Source of the DNA: Treponema sp. UBA1240
GTDB taxonomy: Bacteria; Spirochaetota; Spirochaetia; Treponematales; Treponemataceae
Direction: 5' to 3'
Assembly: GCA_002308875.1 (NCBI GenBank)
Contig: DBWK01000138.1
Location: forward strand, 1 to 23,817
DNA length: 23,817 nt
The notes beneath the pieces were generated by a model. That model saw nothing but the letters and a program-made list of their open reading frames with translations. It was not told the origin of the DNA and ran no database searches. Each line of letters starts with the position of its first letter. Position 1 is the first letter of the stretch. This document shows, piece by piece, positions 14,926 to 22,130 of the stretch. Both the position numbers and the translations under genes were made by a program.

Positions 14926-16488
14926 ATGGCGCAGCTTGAAAAACAACCGCTTATCACAATAAAGAACTGCTATGTAACGGACGGAAAAAGCGTTTTCCTT
15001 TCACACTTGAACTGGGTAATGAACAGTGATGAAAACTGGGTTGTTACAGGTACAAACGGCGGTGGAAAGAGTGCATTGGCATCCGCATTAAGCGGAGGAC
15101 TTGAGCTGATTCCTGAAAAATTGACCGACGAAGAAACAGGAAAGGAAAGTGTCGGGCTGTATTTTAACCGGTGTAAGAATTCTACAATTGCCGTTTCGTT
15201 TGAAGCTGCCGCAAAACTGATAGAAGAAGAAAAACTAAATGACGAGTCTGAATTTGTGGAAGGCGGAGTTGACATAGGACGAACTCCGCGAGAGTTTATT
15301 ACCGAGCTTCTGCCGGACGACAAAAAGAATCGGCCGCTTGAAGAAAATCCTGTTATAAAAGCGTTTAACATTGTGTCCATTTTGGACAGAGGCTTAAAAT
15401 ATCTTTCCACCGGCGAAATCCGCCGAACACTGCTGGTAAGGGCTTTGGCAGCCGAACCAGAACTGCTTGTTCTTGATGAGCCTTTTGAAGGTTTGGATAC
15501 AGAAAGCCGCAAAAATTTGCGAAGTTTTCTTCAAAGCAAAACAAAATCGCGGATTTTGCTGATGATGGACAGATTTGACGCTGTACCCGATTCGTTTACA
15601 AACGTACTTGAACTTTCCAAAGGAAAAATCAGTTTTTGCGGCAAAAAGACGGATTATGAGCGCATAAACGCAGAACGACTTGAAAACGACAAAAAAAACT
15701 TTGACAAGAACCTTGAACTTCTTAAAAATGCCGTAAAAGCGGCGCAGGCTGAAGGAATAGTCCAGCAGCCGGAATCGTTAAAAGTGCAAATACCTGTTCT
15801 TATAGAAATGAAAAACGTTGTTGTTCAGTGGGATGAAAAAAAAGTTCTTAACAACCTCAGCTGGAAAGTAAACAATGGTGAGCACTGGCTTATCAGAGGC
15901 CCGAACGGTTCAGGAAAGACGACCCTGCTGGAACTGATTACCGGTGATAACAGCCAGGTTTTTTGCAACGATGTTACTTTGTTCGGTAGAAAACGCGGAA
16001 CCGGCGAAACAATTTGGGAACTAAAAGAAAAAATGGGAATTGTCTCATACAGACTGCATGTGGATTACAGAAACTTTGGCGGAATGAGTGCTGAAAACAT
16101 TGTAATTTCCGGACTGCACGATTCAGTCGGAATTTACCGCGAAATAGGAGACTACGAAAGAGTGCTTGCCGATTCATGGCTGGATTTGTGCGGTTTTGAA
16201 GGCAGACACGATGAAAAATTCGGAAACCTTTCATACGGAGAACAGCGAGCCGTCTTGATTGCAAGGGCTGTTGTAAAGTGTCCGCCACTGCTTATTCTCG
16301 ATGAACCCTGCCACGGACTGGATTCGGCAAGCAAAAGACGTATTCTTGCAATTTTGCAGAATATTGCGGATTCAGGCATAACAACGCTTTTGCATGTTAC
16401 GCATGATCCGGACGAAGTTCTCCCGTGCGAAAAGCACATCATGGAACTTCATCCGGGCAAAGACCCCATGTACGAACTGATATTCTAA
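14926..16488 (+). CDS. ModF-like twin ABC ATPase
   Basis: 520-aa protein made of two ABC ATPase domains and no membrane span. Domain 1: Walker A GTNGGGKSA (residues 42-50), signature-like LSTGEIRR (160-167), Walker B LLVLDEPFEGLD. Domain 2: Walker A GPNGSGKTT (about 326-334), signature LSYGEQR, Walker B LLILDEPCHGLD and switch histidine THDPDE. The twin layout, the ENW/EHW tryptophan before each Walker A and the length match ModF, a cytoplasmic ATPase named from molybdate loci but found in many without molybdate genes. No permease or binding protein is nearby, so the substrate is unknown. The domain 1 signature has T in place of the second usual Ser/Gly. It starts 3 bp after pyrE and ends 2 bp from the convergent LUD gene. 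Confidence 0.88.
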   Translation: MAQLEKQPLITIKNCYVTDGKSVFLSHLNWVMNSDENWVVTGTNGGGKSALASALSGGLELIPEKLTDEETGKESVGLYFNRCKNSTIAVSFEAAAKLIEEEKLNDESEFVEGGVDIGRTPREFITELLPDDKKNRPLEENPVIKAFNIVSILDRGLKYLSTGEIRRTLLVRALAAEPELLVLDEPFEGLDTESRKNLRSFLQSKTKSRILLMMDRFDAVPDSFTNVLELSKGKISFCGKKTDYERINAERLENDKKNFDKNLELLKNAVKAAQAEGIVQQPESLKVQIPVLIEMKNVVVQWDEKKVLNNLSWKVNNGEHWLIRGPNGSGKTTLLELITGDNSQVFCNDVTLFGRKRGTGETIWELKEKMGIVSYRLHVDYRNFGGMSAENIVISGLHDSVGIYREIGDYERVLADSWLDLCGFEGRHDEKFGNLSYGEQRAVLIARAVVKCPPLLILDEPCHGLDSASKRRILAILQNIADSGITTLLHVTHDPDEVLPCEKHIMELHPGKDPMYELIF

Positions 16489-16490
16489 AA

Positions 16491-17126
16491 TCAGTAGCCC
16501 AAGTCTTCTCCTACGAGCACAACTTTAATCCTCTTAGCAGGTCTGCTTAGACGTGTAATTACAAAGGTAGCGCATACGCTGTCGGGTGATTTGCAGTTTG
16601 CGCACTGTCCCGTTGTTTTGCACGGCGTTTTTATGTCAAACCGCTGCGCATTCATAGGGGCAGCGTAACCGCGTACTCTGTCAACACCGGCTTCGATTGT
16701 TTTAACAATCTTGTTCATTCCTGCAACAACAATTACATTATCAGGTCCGAACGTTAAGGCTGCAACCCTGTTACCGTTTCCGTCCAGATTCAAAAGAATA
16801 CCGTCCTGTGTAATTGCATTTGAACTTAAAAGATATGTGTCGGCAAGCATTCCTTTTTTGGAGAGAGCGACTTTTTCTTCCATGTTTTTTGCCGTATCGC
16901 GGTCAATTACGGAATAACCGGCCTGTTTGATTTTATCGAGAATTCCGAGCGAAGCAACCGTTGCTGAACCACCCCAGCTCACAACGTGTTCTTTTGGTAT
17001 AAGCGCTAATACTTTAGCAACTGCTTCTTCTGCAGTAGAACAGTAATAGGCGTCAAAATTACGGTTCTTCAGTGCTTCGGCAACTTTAGGACCTGCTTTG
17101 TCATACATCTGTTTTTTTGGTTCCAT
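16491..17126 (-). CDS. LUD-domain protein with four-cysteine motif
   Basis: 211-aa protein of the LUD (DUF162, LutC/YkgG-like) family. Visible are VVSWGGSATVASLGIL (residues about 48-63), LSSNAITQDGILLNLDGNGNRVAAL, and GPDNVIVVAGMNKIV, the usual LUD core. Near the C-terminus, C169, C175, C178 and C185 (in PCKTTGQCANCKSPDSVC) could bind a metal or iron-sulphur cluster. LutC works in lactate oxidation with LutA and LutB, but neither partner is present here, so a lactate role is not shown. AAGGAA precedes ATG 17126 by 5 nt. It is convergent with the ModF-like gene and sits just downstream of the aldolase terminator, so it is its own transcription unit. Confidence 0.9.
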   Translation of the reverse strand: MEPKKQMYDKAGPKVAEALKNRNFDAYYCSTAEEAVAKVLALIPKEHVVSWGGSATVASLGILDKIKQAGYSVIDRDTAKNMEEKVALSKKGMLADTYLLSSNAITQDGILLNLDGNGNRVAALTFGPDNVIVVAGMNKIVKTIEAGVDRVRGYAAPMNAQRFDIKTPCKTTGQCANCKSPDSVCATFVITRLSRPAKRIKVVLVGEDLGY

Positions 17127-17162
17127 ATAAATTCCTTTGCATTAATTTTGATTCTATCTGTC

Positions 17163-17191
17163 ATTATACATCCTAATTCAGTTTTTTTTAA
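17163..17191 (-). promoter_or_regulatory. promoter of the LUD gene
   Basis: Minus strand: TTAAAA (17191-17186), 17 nt, TATAAT (17168-17163). The perfect -10 lies 36 bp upstream of ATG 17126 and immediately follows the aldolase terminator, which would insulate it. Confidence 0.5.
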
Positions 17192-17193
17192 AT

Positions 17194-17225
17194 AAAAAAA
17201 GCCCTGAAATATTTCAGGGCTTTTT
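17194..17225 (-). terminator. palindromic intrinsic terminator after aldolase gene
   Basis: GCCCTGAA-ATAT-TTCAGGGC (17201-17220) is a perfect 20-bp palindrome flanked by seven A (17194-17200) and five T (17221-17225). On the minus strand it ends the aldolase transcript 18 bp after the stop, with a seven-T tail. It can also work from the other side. Confidence 0.93.
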
Positions 17226-17243
17226 GCTTATATCATCGTGCTA

Positions 17244-18242
17244 TTAAAGCTTGTCGTTAGAACCGAGTACGTTTACAATTTTGTGAATATACATCTTTTT
17301 CATGTTCTCACGTGCCGGTTTGAGGTACTGGCGCGGGTCAAAGTGATCAGGATGTTCTGCAAGGTACTGGCGGATAGCAGCTGTCATTGCAAGACGTGAG
17401 TCTGAGTCAATGTTGATTTTGCAAACTGCTGATTTTGAAGCTTCGCGGAGCTGTTCTTCAGGAATACCTACTGCATCAGGAAGTTTTCCGCCGAACTTGT
17501 TGATTGTGTCAACTTCGTCCTGTGGAACTGAAGAAGATCCGTGGAGAACAATCGGGAATCCAGGGAGCTTCTTTTCGATTGCATGAAGAACATCAAATGC
17601 CAACGGCGGTGGAACGAGCTTTCCTGTTTTAGGATCGCGTGTGCACTGTTCCGGCTTGAATTTGTATGCACCGTGTGAAGTACCGATTGAAATTGCAAGA
17701 GAATCGCAGCCTGAGCGGTTTGCAAAGTCAATAACTTCTTCCGGTTTTGTATAGTGAGAAACTTCTGAAGCAACTTCGTCTTCTACACCGGCGAGAACAC
17801 CAAGTTCTGCTTCTACTGTAACATCATATTTGTGTGCGTAGTCTACAACTTTTTTTGTAAGAGCAATGTTTTCTTCATAAGGAAGAGAAGAACCGTCAAT
17901 CATTACTGAGCTGAAGCCCATATCGATACAGTCCTTGCAAAGTTCAAAAGAATCACCGTGGTCAAGGTGAAGAACAATCTGTGGTTTTGCGCAGCCAAGC
18001 TCTTTTGCGTATTCAACGGCACCCTGAGCCATATAGCGGAGGATTGTTGCGTTGGCGTAGTTACGTGCGCCTTTTGAAACCTGCATGATAACAGGTGATT
18101 TTGTTTCTACTGCAGCCTGAACGATAGCCTGCATCTGTTCCATAGTGTTAAAGTTAAAAGCCGGAATTGCGTATCCGCCTTTTACGGCTTTTGCAAACAT
18201 TTCTTTAGTGTTTACAAGACCGAGTTCTTTATAGCTTGTCAT
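17244..18242 (-). CDS. fba: class II fructose-1,6-bisphosphate aldolase
   Basis: 332-aa zinc enzyme that splits fructose 1,6-bisphosphate into glyceraldehyde 3-phosphate and dihydroxyacetone phosphate in glycolysis. Motifs: YAIPAFNFN near the N-terminus, LHLDHGDS with D94 and H95 (catalytic and zinc), VEAELG near residue 146, ISIGTSHGAYK with H190, and VLHGSSSVP with H234. The insert CTRDPKTGKLVPPPL and the long C-terminal part are typical of the class IIB type. AAGGAG precedes ATG 18242 by 5 nt. It has its own promoter (18278-18306) and terminator (17201-17220), so it is monocistronic. Confidence 0.97.
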   Translation of the reverse strand: MTSYKELGLVNTKEMFAKAVKGGYAIPAFNFNTMEQMQAIVQAAVETKSPVIMQVSKGARNYANATILRYMAQGAVEYAKELGCAKPQIVLHLDHGDSFELCKDCIDMGFSSVMIDGSSLPYEENIALTKKVVDYAHKYDVTVEAELGVLAGVEDEVASEVSHYTKPEEVIDFANRSGCDSLAISIGTSHGAYKFKPEQCTRDPKTGKLVPPPLAFDVLHAIEKKLPGFPIVLHGSSSVPQDEVDTINKFGGKLPDAVGIPEEQLREASKSAVCKINIDSDSRLAMTAAIRQYLAEHPDHFDPRQYLKPARENMKKMYIHKIVNVLGSNDKL

Positions 18243-18277
18243 AATGACTCCTTAAAAGTGTTAAAAGTAACGTAATC

Positions 18278-18306
18278 ATACTATTGTGTTAGCAAAAAAT
18301 AATCAA
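18278..18306 (-). promoter_or_regulatory. promoter of fba
   Basis: Minus strand: TTGATT (18306-18301), 17 nt, TAGTAT (18283-18278). Transcription would begin near 18271, giving a leader of roughly 28 nt that carries the AAGGAG site. Confidence 0.6.
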
Positions 18307-18349
18307 TAGGAAAGAAATTATAGGAGCTATTGTAAAAGCTGAAATATAC

Positions 18350-18445
18350 TTATACAGAAGCGGGACGCAGAAAAAACGGCAAGAAGGGAGCCCTATGGGA
18401 AGTTCTCTTGCCGTTTTTTCGTCGCTGGGACCCGCTTCTGTATAA
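18350..18445. repeat. nested 96-bp inverted repeat, MITE-like or bidirectional terminator
   Basis: Outer arms: TTATACAGAAGCGGG (18350-18364) and CCCGCTTCTGTATAA (18431-18445), perfect over 15 bp. Inner arms: GAAAAAACGGCAAGA (18370-18384) and TCTTGCCGTTTTTTC (18406-18420), also perfect over 15 bp. A 5-nt and a 10-nt spacer separate the two arm pairs, and the apex is 21 nt. The inner hairpin with its T6 or A6 flanks looks like a terminator on either strand, yet the flanking genes (fba to the left, tRNAs to the right) both point away from it. The outer arms begin and end in TA, compatible with a small TA-targeting element. No ORF inside. Confidence 0.75.
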
Positions 18446-18483
18446 GCAATTGCAGATTATTTTACGTAAGAATTTCATATCTA

Positions 18484-18513
18484 TTGACATTTTGGAATAT
18501 TTTTTGCTAGTAT
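18484..18513 (+). promoter_or_regulatory. promoter of the tRNA cluster
   Basis: TTGACA (18484-18489), 18 nt, TAGTAT (18508-18513) with an extended TGC before the -10. Transcription would start near 18520, a few bases before tRNA-His. Confidence 0.7.
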
Positions 18514-18531
18514 AAGCCTTGTTGAAAATAT

Positions 18532-18604
18532 GGTGCCTGTAGTTCAGGGGTAGAGCGCCAGATTGTGGATCTGGTTGTCGTGGGTTCAAATCCCACCAGG
18601 CACC
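18532..18604 (+). tRNA. tRNA-His (GTG)
   Basis: Cloverleaf with acceptor GTGCCTG (18533-18539) paired to CAGGCAC (18597-18603), anticodon loop TTGTGGA with GTG, and T-loop GGTTCAAATCC. The extra G-1 (18532) faces C73 (18604), the histidine identity pair. CCA is not encoded (CGG follows). Confidence 0.97.
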
Positions 18605-18646
18605 CGGCAAAACAATGTGTGGTGTTTGGCTGACACTTGTACTTAT

Positions 18647-18720
18647 GCGCCTGTAGCTCAGTTGGATAGAGCAACGGACTTCGAATCCGTAGGTCGCACG
18701 TTCGAGCCGTGTCGGGCGCG
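18647..18720 (+). tRNA. tRNA-Arg (TCG)
   Basis: Acceptor GCGCCTG (18647-18653) pairs with CGGGCGC (18713-18719) using one T-G pair. The anticodon stem ACGGA/TCCGT holds loop CTTCGAA, giving anticodon TCG. D-arm and T-arm are normal. The discriminator base is G and CCA is not encoded. Confidence 0.97.
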
Positions 18721-18743
18721 CATATTGTTTATCAACAAAACAC

Positions 18744-18816
18744 GGGCCATTAGCTCAGCTGGTAGAGCAACAGACTCTTAATCTGTGGGTCGCTGGTTCG
18801 AAGCCGGCATGGCTCA
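18744..18816 (+). tRNA. tRNA-Lys (CTT)
   Basis: Acceptor GGGCCAT (18744-18750) pairs with ATGGCTC (18809-18815) using one G-T pair. Anticodon stem ACAGA/TCTGT with loop CTCTTAA gives anticodon CTT. The discriminator is A and CCA is not encoded. It would be charged by the class I LysRS at the left end of the window. Confidence 0.97.
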
Positions 18817-18820
18817 TAAA

Positions 18821-18852
18821 GGTTGAATCTTTAAGGGTTCAACCTTTTTTTT
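18821..18852 (+). terminator. intrinsic terminator of the tRNA cluster
   Basis: GGTTGAA (18821-18827) and TTCAACC (18838-18844) form a 7-bp stem with a 10-nt loop, followed by eight T (18845-18852), only 4 nt after tRNA-Lys. Confidence 0.92.
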
Positions 18853-18877
18853 ATGCCCTGCAAAACAAACCGAATAA

Positions 18878-18906
18878 TTGACAGATAAAAACCAAAATGT
18901 TAAAAT
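18878..18906 (+). promoter_or_regulatory. promoter of foldase-maf unit
   Basis: Consensus TTGACA (18878-18883), 17 nt, TAAAAT (18901-18906) with extended TGT before the -10. The leader to ATG 18962 would be about 49 nt. Confidence 0.7.
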
Positions 18907-18961
18907 CTTAATCCGTATTATCTGCGTTGTTGCGGACGAATAACACAAAAGGATGTTTTTT

Positions 18962-20479
18962 ATGAAATCTAACGTACAGAAAACCGATTCAAAAAGTTCA
19001 AAAAAACCGCTGGGAATTACTATCGGGTCAATAATCATATTAGTTTTATCCGCCGTTGTTTTTATTTTTATACCAACAATGGTCAAAGGCGCCGGTGCAA
19101 AGGATCTGCCGCCGATGGGTTATTACAAAAACAAGCCCATTGAATACAAGCAGGGTTCAGTTTTTACCACAATGCTTAATAATCATCTTCAGAACGAAAA
19201 AGAACTTAGTGACAGTACATTTTTTAACTGCATTCAGTCGGCTTTTTCGGATACAGTTGTAAGAATGACAATTGAAGATGAAGTTAAAAAAAGCGGATAC
19301 GTTGTTCCCGATTCTGCAATTGACAGAATTATGATTCGTTATTTTTCCGATGAAAACGGTAACTATTCACCAAAACTTTACAACGAAACCAGCGATAGCA
19401 CAAAAGTTTCAATGCGCAAAGAACTGCATGATGAATTAATCATAGCTCAGTACCAGAACGATTTATTTGGTGATACTGCCAATTACTACATATACGGCAA
19501 CCAGAACACACTTTTTGGTACCAAGAGTCCCGAAGCCGAAGCCAAATTCATTTATTCAATGAATTCACCTGAAAAAGCATTTGATGTAGTTTCTTTCTCA
19601 ATGTCAGATTTTCCGCAGGAAGAAGTAATTGCATACGGCAAAAAAAATCAGGATATGTTCAAATCCTATGACCTTTCCGTTATTACAGTGGCTTCAGAAT
19701 CAGAAGCAAACAAGGTATTAAAGAGAATCAACAACAATGAGATTACTTTTGATGATGCAGTAACAGAGTATTCCAACAACAACTACGGTTCTTCCGGCAG
19801 ATTCTCAAACAATTACGCCTATCAGATGAAAGCACTGTTCGGTTCCGACGAGGCTTTTAATACTGTTGCGGGTCTTTCGGTTGGAGAGATTTCCAATCCT
19901 GTAAAAACTTCTACAACTTATTCCATTTTCCGTTGCAACGGAGCCGCTAAAGAAGCGGATTTTACAGACGCACAGGTTCTTGGAAAAATCTCATATTATA
20001 TTTCTACAAACGAAAGATTTGTAATAGAAGATTACTTTATGGCAAAAGCGCGCGAATTTGCTTCCGCGGCGGCAATCGACGGCTTTGATTCCGCATGTAC
20101 CAAATACGGACTTACAAAATCCACAACAGAACCATTCGCCATTAACTACGGTCTTAATCCGCTTTTGTCCAATCCGCCGGAAAACATTCCTGCCCTTGCC
20201 GGCATTCACAACAGCGAAAACTTTCTTAAAACAGCCTTTGCTTTAAAAGACAACGAGATTTCCGCTCCTATAGTTCTTAACGACAATGTGATTGTTGTAA
20301 AGCAGATTTCTTCAAAGCAGGAAGAAAACGACATGATTGATCTCTTCAAGATGTATTATGGAAGCTACGCAAATTCATTTGACCTGTATTCGATGAGAAC
20401 AATGTTCGTACAGTCTGATGACGTAAAAGACAATACACTGACTGTATTCCTGCAGAATATGATGGCAAACAACAATTAA
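18962..20479 (+). CDS. membrane-anchored SurA/PpiD-like peptidyl-prolyl isomerase
   Basis: 505-aa foldase anchored in the inner membrane and facing the periplasm. A basic cytoplasmic N-terminus is followed by one membrane span (about residues 17-40, LGITIGSIIILVLSAVVFIFI). Then comes a helical SurA_N-like region (VFTTMLNNHLQNEKELSD...VRMTIEDEVKKSGYVVPDSAIDRIM), a parvulin-type segment (about 236-328, with FDDAVTEYSNNNYGSSGRFS and GLSVGEISNPVKTSTTYSIFR), and a further helical domain. It probably helps exported proteins fold. Several canonical parvulin residues are changed, so catalytic activity is uncertain. ATG 18962 is chosen because AAAAGGA (18946-18952) lies 9 nt before it; ATG 18953 directly abuts that site. 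The Maf gene follows after 16 bp. Confidence 0.85.
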   Translation: MKSNVQKTDSKSSKKPLGITIGSIIILVLSAVVFIFIPTMVKGAGAKDLPPMGYYKNKPIEYKQGSVFTTMLNNHLQNEKELSDSTFFNCIQSAFSDTVVRMTIEDEVKKSGYVVPDSAIDRIMIRYFSDENGNYSPKLYNETSDSTKVSMRKELHDELIIAQYQNDLFGDTANYYIYGNQNTLFGTKSPEAEAKFIYSMNSPEKAFDVVSFSMSDFPQEEVIAYGKKNQDMFKSYDLSVITVASESEANKVLKRINNNEITFDDAVTEYSNNNYGSSGRFSNNYAYQMKALFGSDEAFNTVAGLSVGEISNPVKTSTTYSIFRCNGAAKEADFTDAQVLGKISYYISTNERFVIEDYFMAKAREFASAAAIDGFDSACTKYGLTKSTTEPFAINYGLNPLLSNPPENIPALAGIHNSENFLKTAFALKDNEISAPIVLNDNVIVVKQISSKQEENDMIDLFKMYYGSYANSFDLYSMRTMFVQSDDVKDNTLTVFLQNMMANNN

Positions 20480-20495
20480 TTAACAGTTGACGCCT

Positions 20496-22130
20496 ATGAA
20501 CAGTGATGAAAAACCTTGCCTGGTACCAGCCGGACAGGGTTTTTCCGTTTTATACAAAAACAGGTATTTGTATTCCCGCTATTCTCCCCAAACAGCTGCG
20601 GAACGCGCAGTTGAAGCCTTAACAATACGACCGCAGTCACTTGTTCTTGTTTTTTCGCCTTTGCTTTGCTACGGGCTTGAAGCCTTGTTCAAAAAGATTC
20701 CCGATAATTCTTTTGTCCTTTTTGTTGAAAAGGAAGCAGCCTTAATAGATTTGACTGTTCAGTACCTTTCGCCTTTTTTAAAAGCACATACAAATTCTGT
20801 ACTCTGTACACCGGATACAATTCAAGACATTGTTTCGCTGTTTGATGTTAACGCCGGAAGCATACCGCTTTCATGCGTAAGAAGAACCGTGCCGGTGGAA
20901 CTTTCTTCCGCATACCGGCTGAACGAAGCCTTTTACACTCAAATTACAAAAATAATAGACGGCGGCATAAACCAGTTTTGGCGCAACAGAATTACACTGA
21001 TTAAGCTTGGCAGGTTGTATGCAAAAAACCTTTTGCGCAATTTGGGACGCATTCCTGCTTCGCGCATGCTTGTGCCTAACTCAGTGGAAAGCCCTTTTTT
21101 GATTTGCGGGGCCGGACCTTCGCTTGATACGCAGATTCCGTTTATAAAACGTTTTCAGAATAAGCTTTTTATAATAGCTGTAGACTCGGCGCTTGTTCCG
21201 CTTTTAAAAAACGGAATAAGACCTGATGCGGTTCTGGCCGTTGAATGTCAGCTTGCAAACGAAAAAGCTTTTATAGGCGCTGTAAAAAGCGGCGTACCGA
21301 TTATTGCGGATTTAACCTCGCGTCCCCAGATTCTTTCGCTTACGAGCGGGGATGTGCATTTTTTTGTTTCCGAATACGAAAAAACCACTTTTTTTAACAG
21401 AGTATGCGATGTTGCTGCAAATGTTCCGGTTTTTGAACCGCTCGGTTCTGTAGGGCTTTCGGCGCTTGAAGCGGCGTTGTTCCTGCGGAAAACGGACGAT
21501 GTTCCTGTTTTGTTCTGCGGTTTGGATTTTGCCTTTGTGCCGTGCAAAACACACTGCAACGAATCGCCGGCACACACACTGATGCTCGCATCGCACAACA
21601 GGCTAAAACCACTGCTGAACGCTGATTCCAGTTTCCGCAAGGATACTGTTGCGGTTACGGGCAAAAACGGAACAGTCTGCCTCACGCAGCCTTCGCTGCT
21701 TGGCTACGGAAAAAACTTTGAAGCACATTATGCGGGCAAAAAGAATGTTTTTGATATTTCAGACTTTGGAATAGACACGGGTTGCGTAAAATTAACGGAG
21801 CAACTTGCGGAAAAAGTATTGTCTTCTTTTAACGAAAAAAGCTCCGGTGGTTTTGCACAGCAGCCTCTTCATAACAACGCTATTAAAATTGCAGATTTTT
21901 ACCGCACGGAAAAGGATATGCTGCAAAAACTGCGGCAAATGCTTGTATCCGGCGGCGACAGCGCGCAAATTCTTGAAATAATAAAAAAATGCGAATACCT
22001 GTATCTGCATTTTCCTGACGGTTACAAAACCCCGACAGACGATTTGAGCTTTTTAAAAAGAGTCCGGGGCGAAATAGACTTTTTTCTTAAAGACCTTGAG
22101 TACGGAGAAAAAATCTGTAAAAATCGTTAA
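20496..22130 (+). CDS. Maf/DUF115 motility accessory factor
   Basis: 544-aa protein of the motility accessory factor family (DUF115, MptE-like fold). The core motif GAGPSLD at residues 205-211 starts a Rossmann-like domain that continues IIAVDSALVPLLKNGIRPDAVLAVE, then PIIADLTSRPQIL and PVLFCGLDFAFVPCKTHCNESP. In other bacteria Maf proteins add nonulosonic acids such as pseudaminic acid to flagellin, and treponemal flagellins are known to be glycosylated. Modification of the FlaB proteins in this window is inference. ATG 20496 is preferred to an in-frame TTG at 20487; neither has a good Shine-Dalgarno, so expression probably depends on read-through from the foldase. Its stop shares the TTAA at 22127-22130 with the convergent gene. 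Confidence 0.85.
   Translation: MNSDEKPCLVPAGQGFSVLYKNRYLYSRYSPQTAAERAVEALTIRPQSLVLVFSPLLCYGLEALFKKIPDNSFVLFVEKEAALIDLTVQYLSPFLKAHTNSVLCTPDTIQDIVSLFDVNAGSIPLSCVRRTVPVELSSAYRLNEAFYTQITKIIDGGINQFWRNRITLIKLGRLYAKNLLRNLGRIPASRMLVPNSVESPFLICGAGPSLDTQIPFIKRFQNKLFIIAVDSALVPLLKNGIRPDAVLAVECQLANEKAFIGAVKSGVPIIADLTSRPQILSLTSGDVHFFVSEYEKTTFFNRVCDVAANVPVFEPLGSVGLSALEAALFLRKTDDVPVLFCGLDFAFVPCKTHCNESPAHTLMLASHNRLKPLLNADSSFRKDTVAVTGKNGTVCLTQPSLLGYGKNFEAHYAGKKNVFDISDFGIDTGCVKLTEQLAEKVLSSFNEKSSGGFAQQPLHNNAIKIADFYRTEKDMLQKLRQMLVSGGDSAQILEIIKKCEYLYLHFPDGYKTPTDDLSFLKRVRGEIDFFLKDLEYGEKICKNR

Noticed and set aside
14970..15512. 180-aa minus-strand ORF, Ser-rich
   Set aside because: Antisense shadow of the first ABC domain of the ModF-like gene; the low-complexity Ser content comes from complementary codons.
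18350..18610. 86-aa minus-strand ORF with WWDLNPRQPDPQSGALPLNYR
   Set aside because: It is the reverse strand of tRNA-His plus the nested palindrome, a well-known type of spurious ORF.
18532..18816. tRNA genes as integration sites of a mobile island
   Set aside because: No integrase and no repeated tRNA 3' end is seen in the flanking 5 kb.
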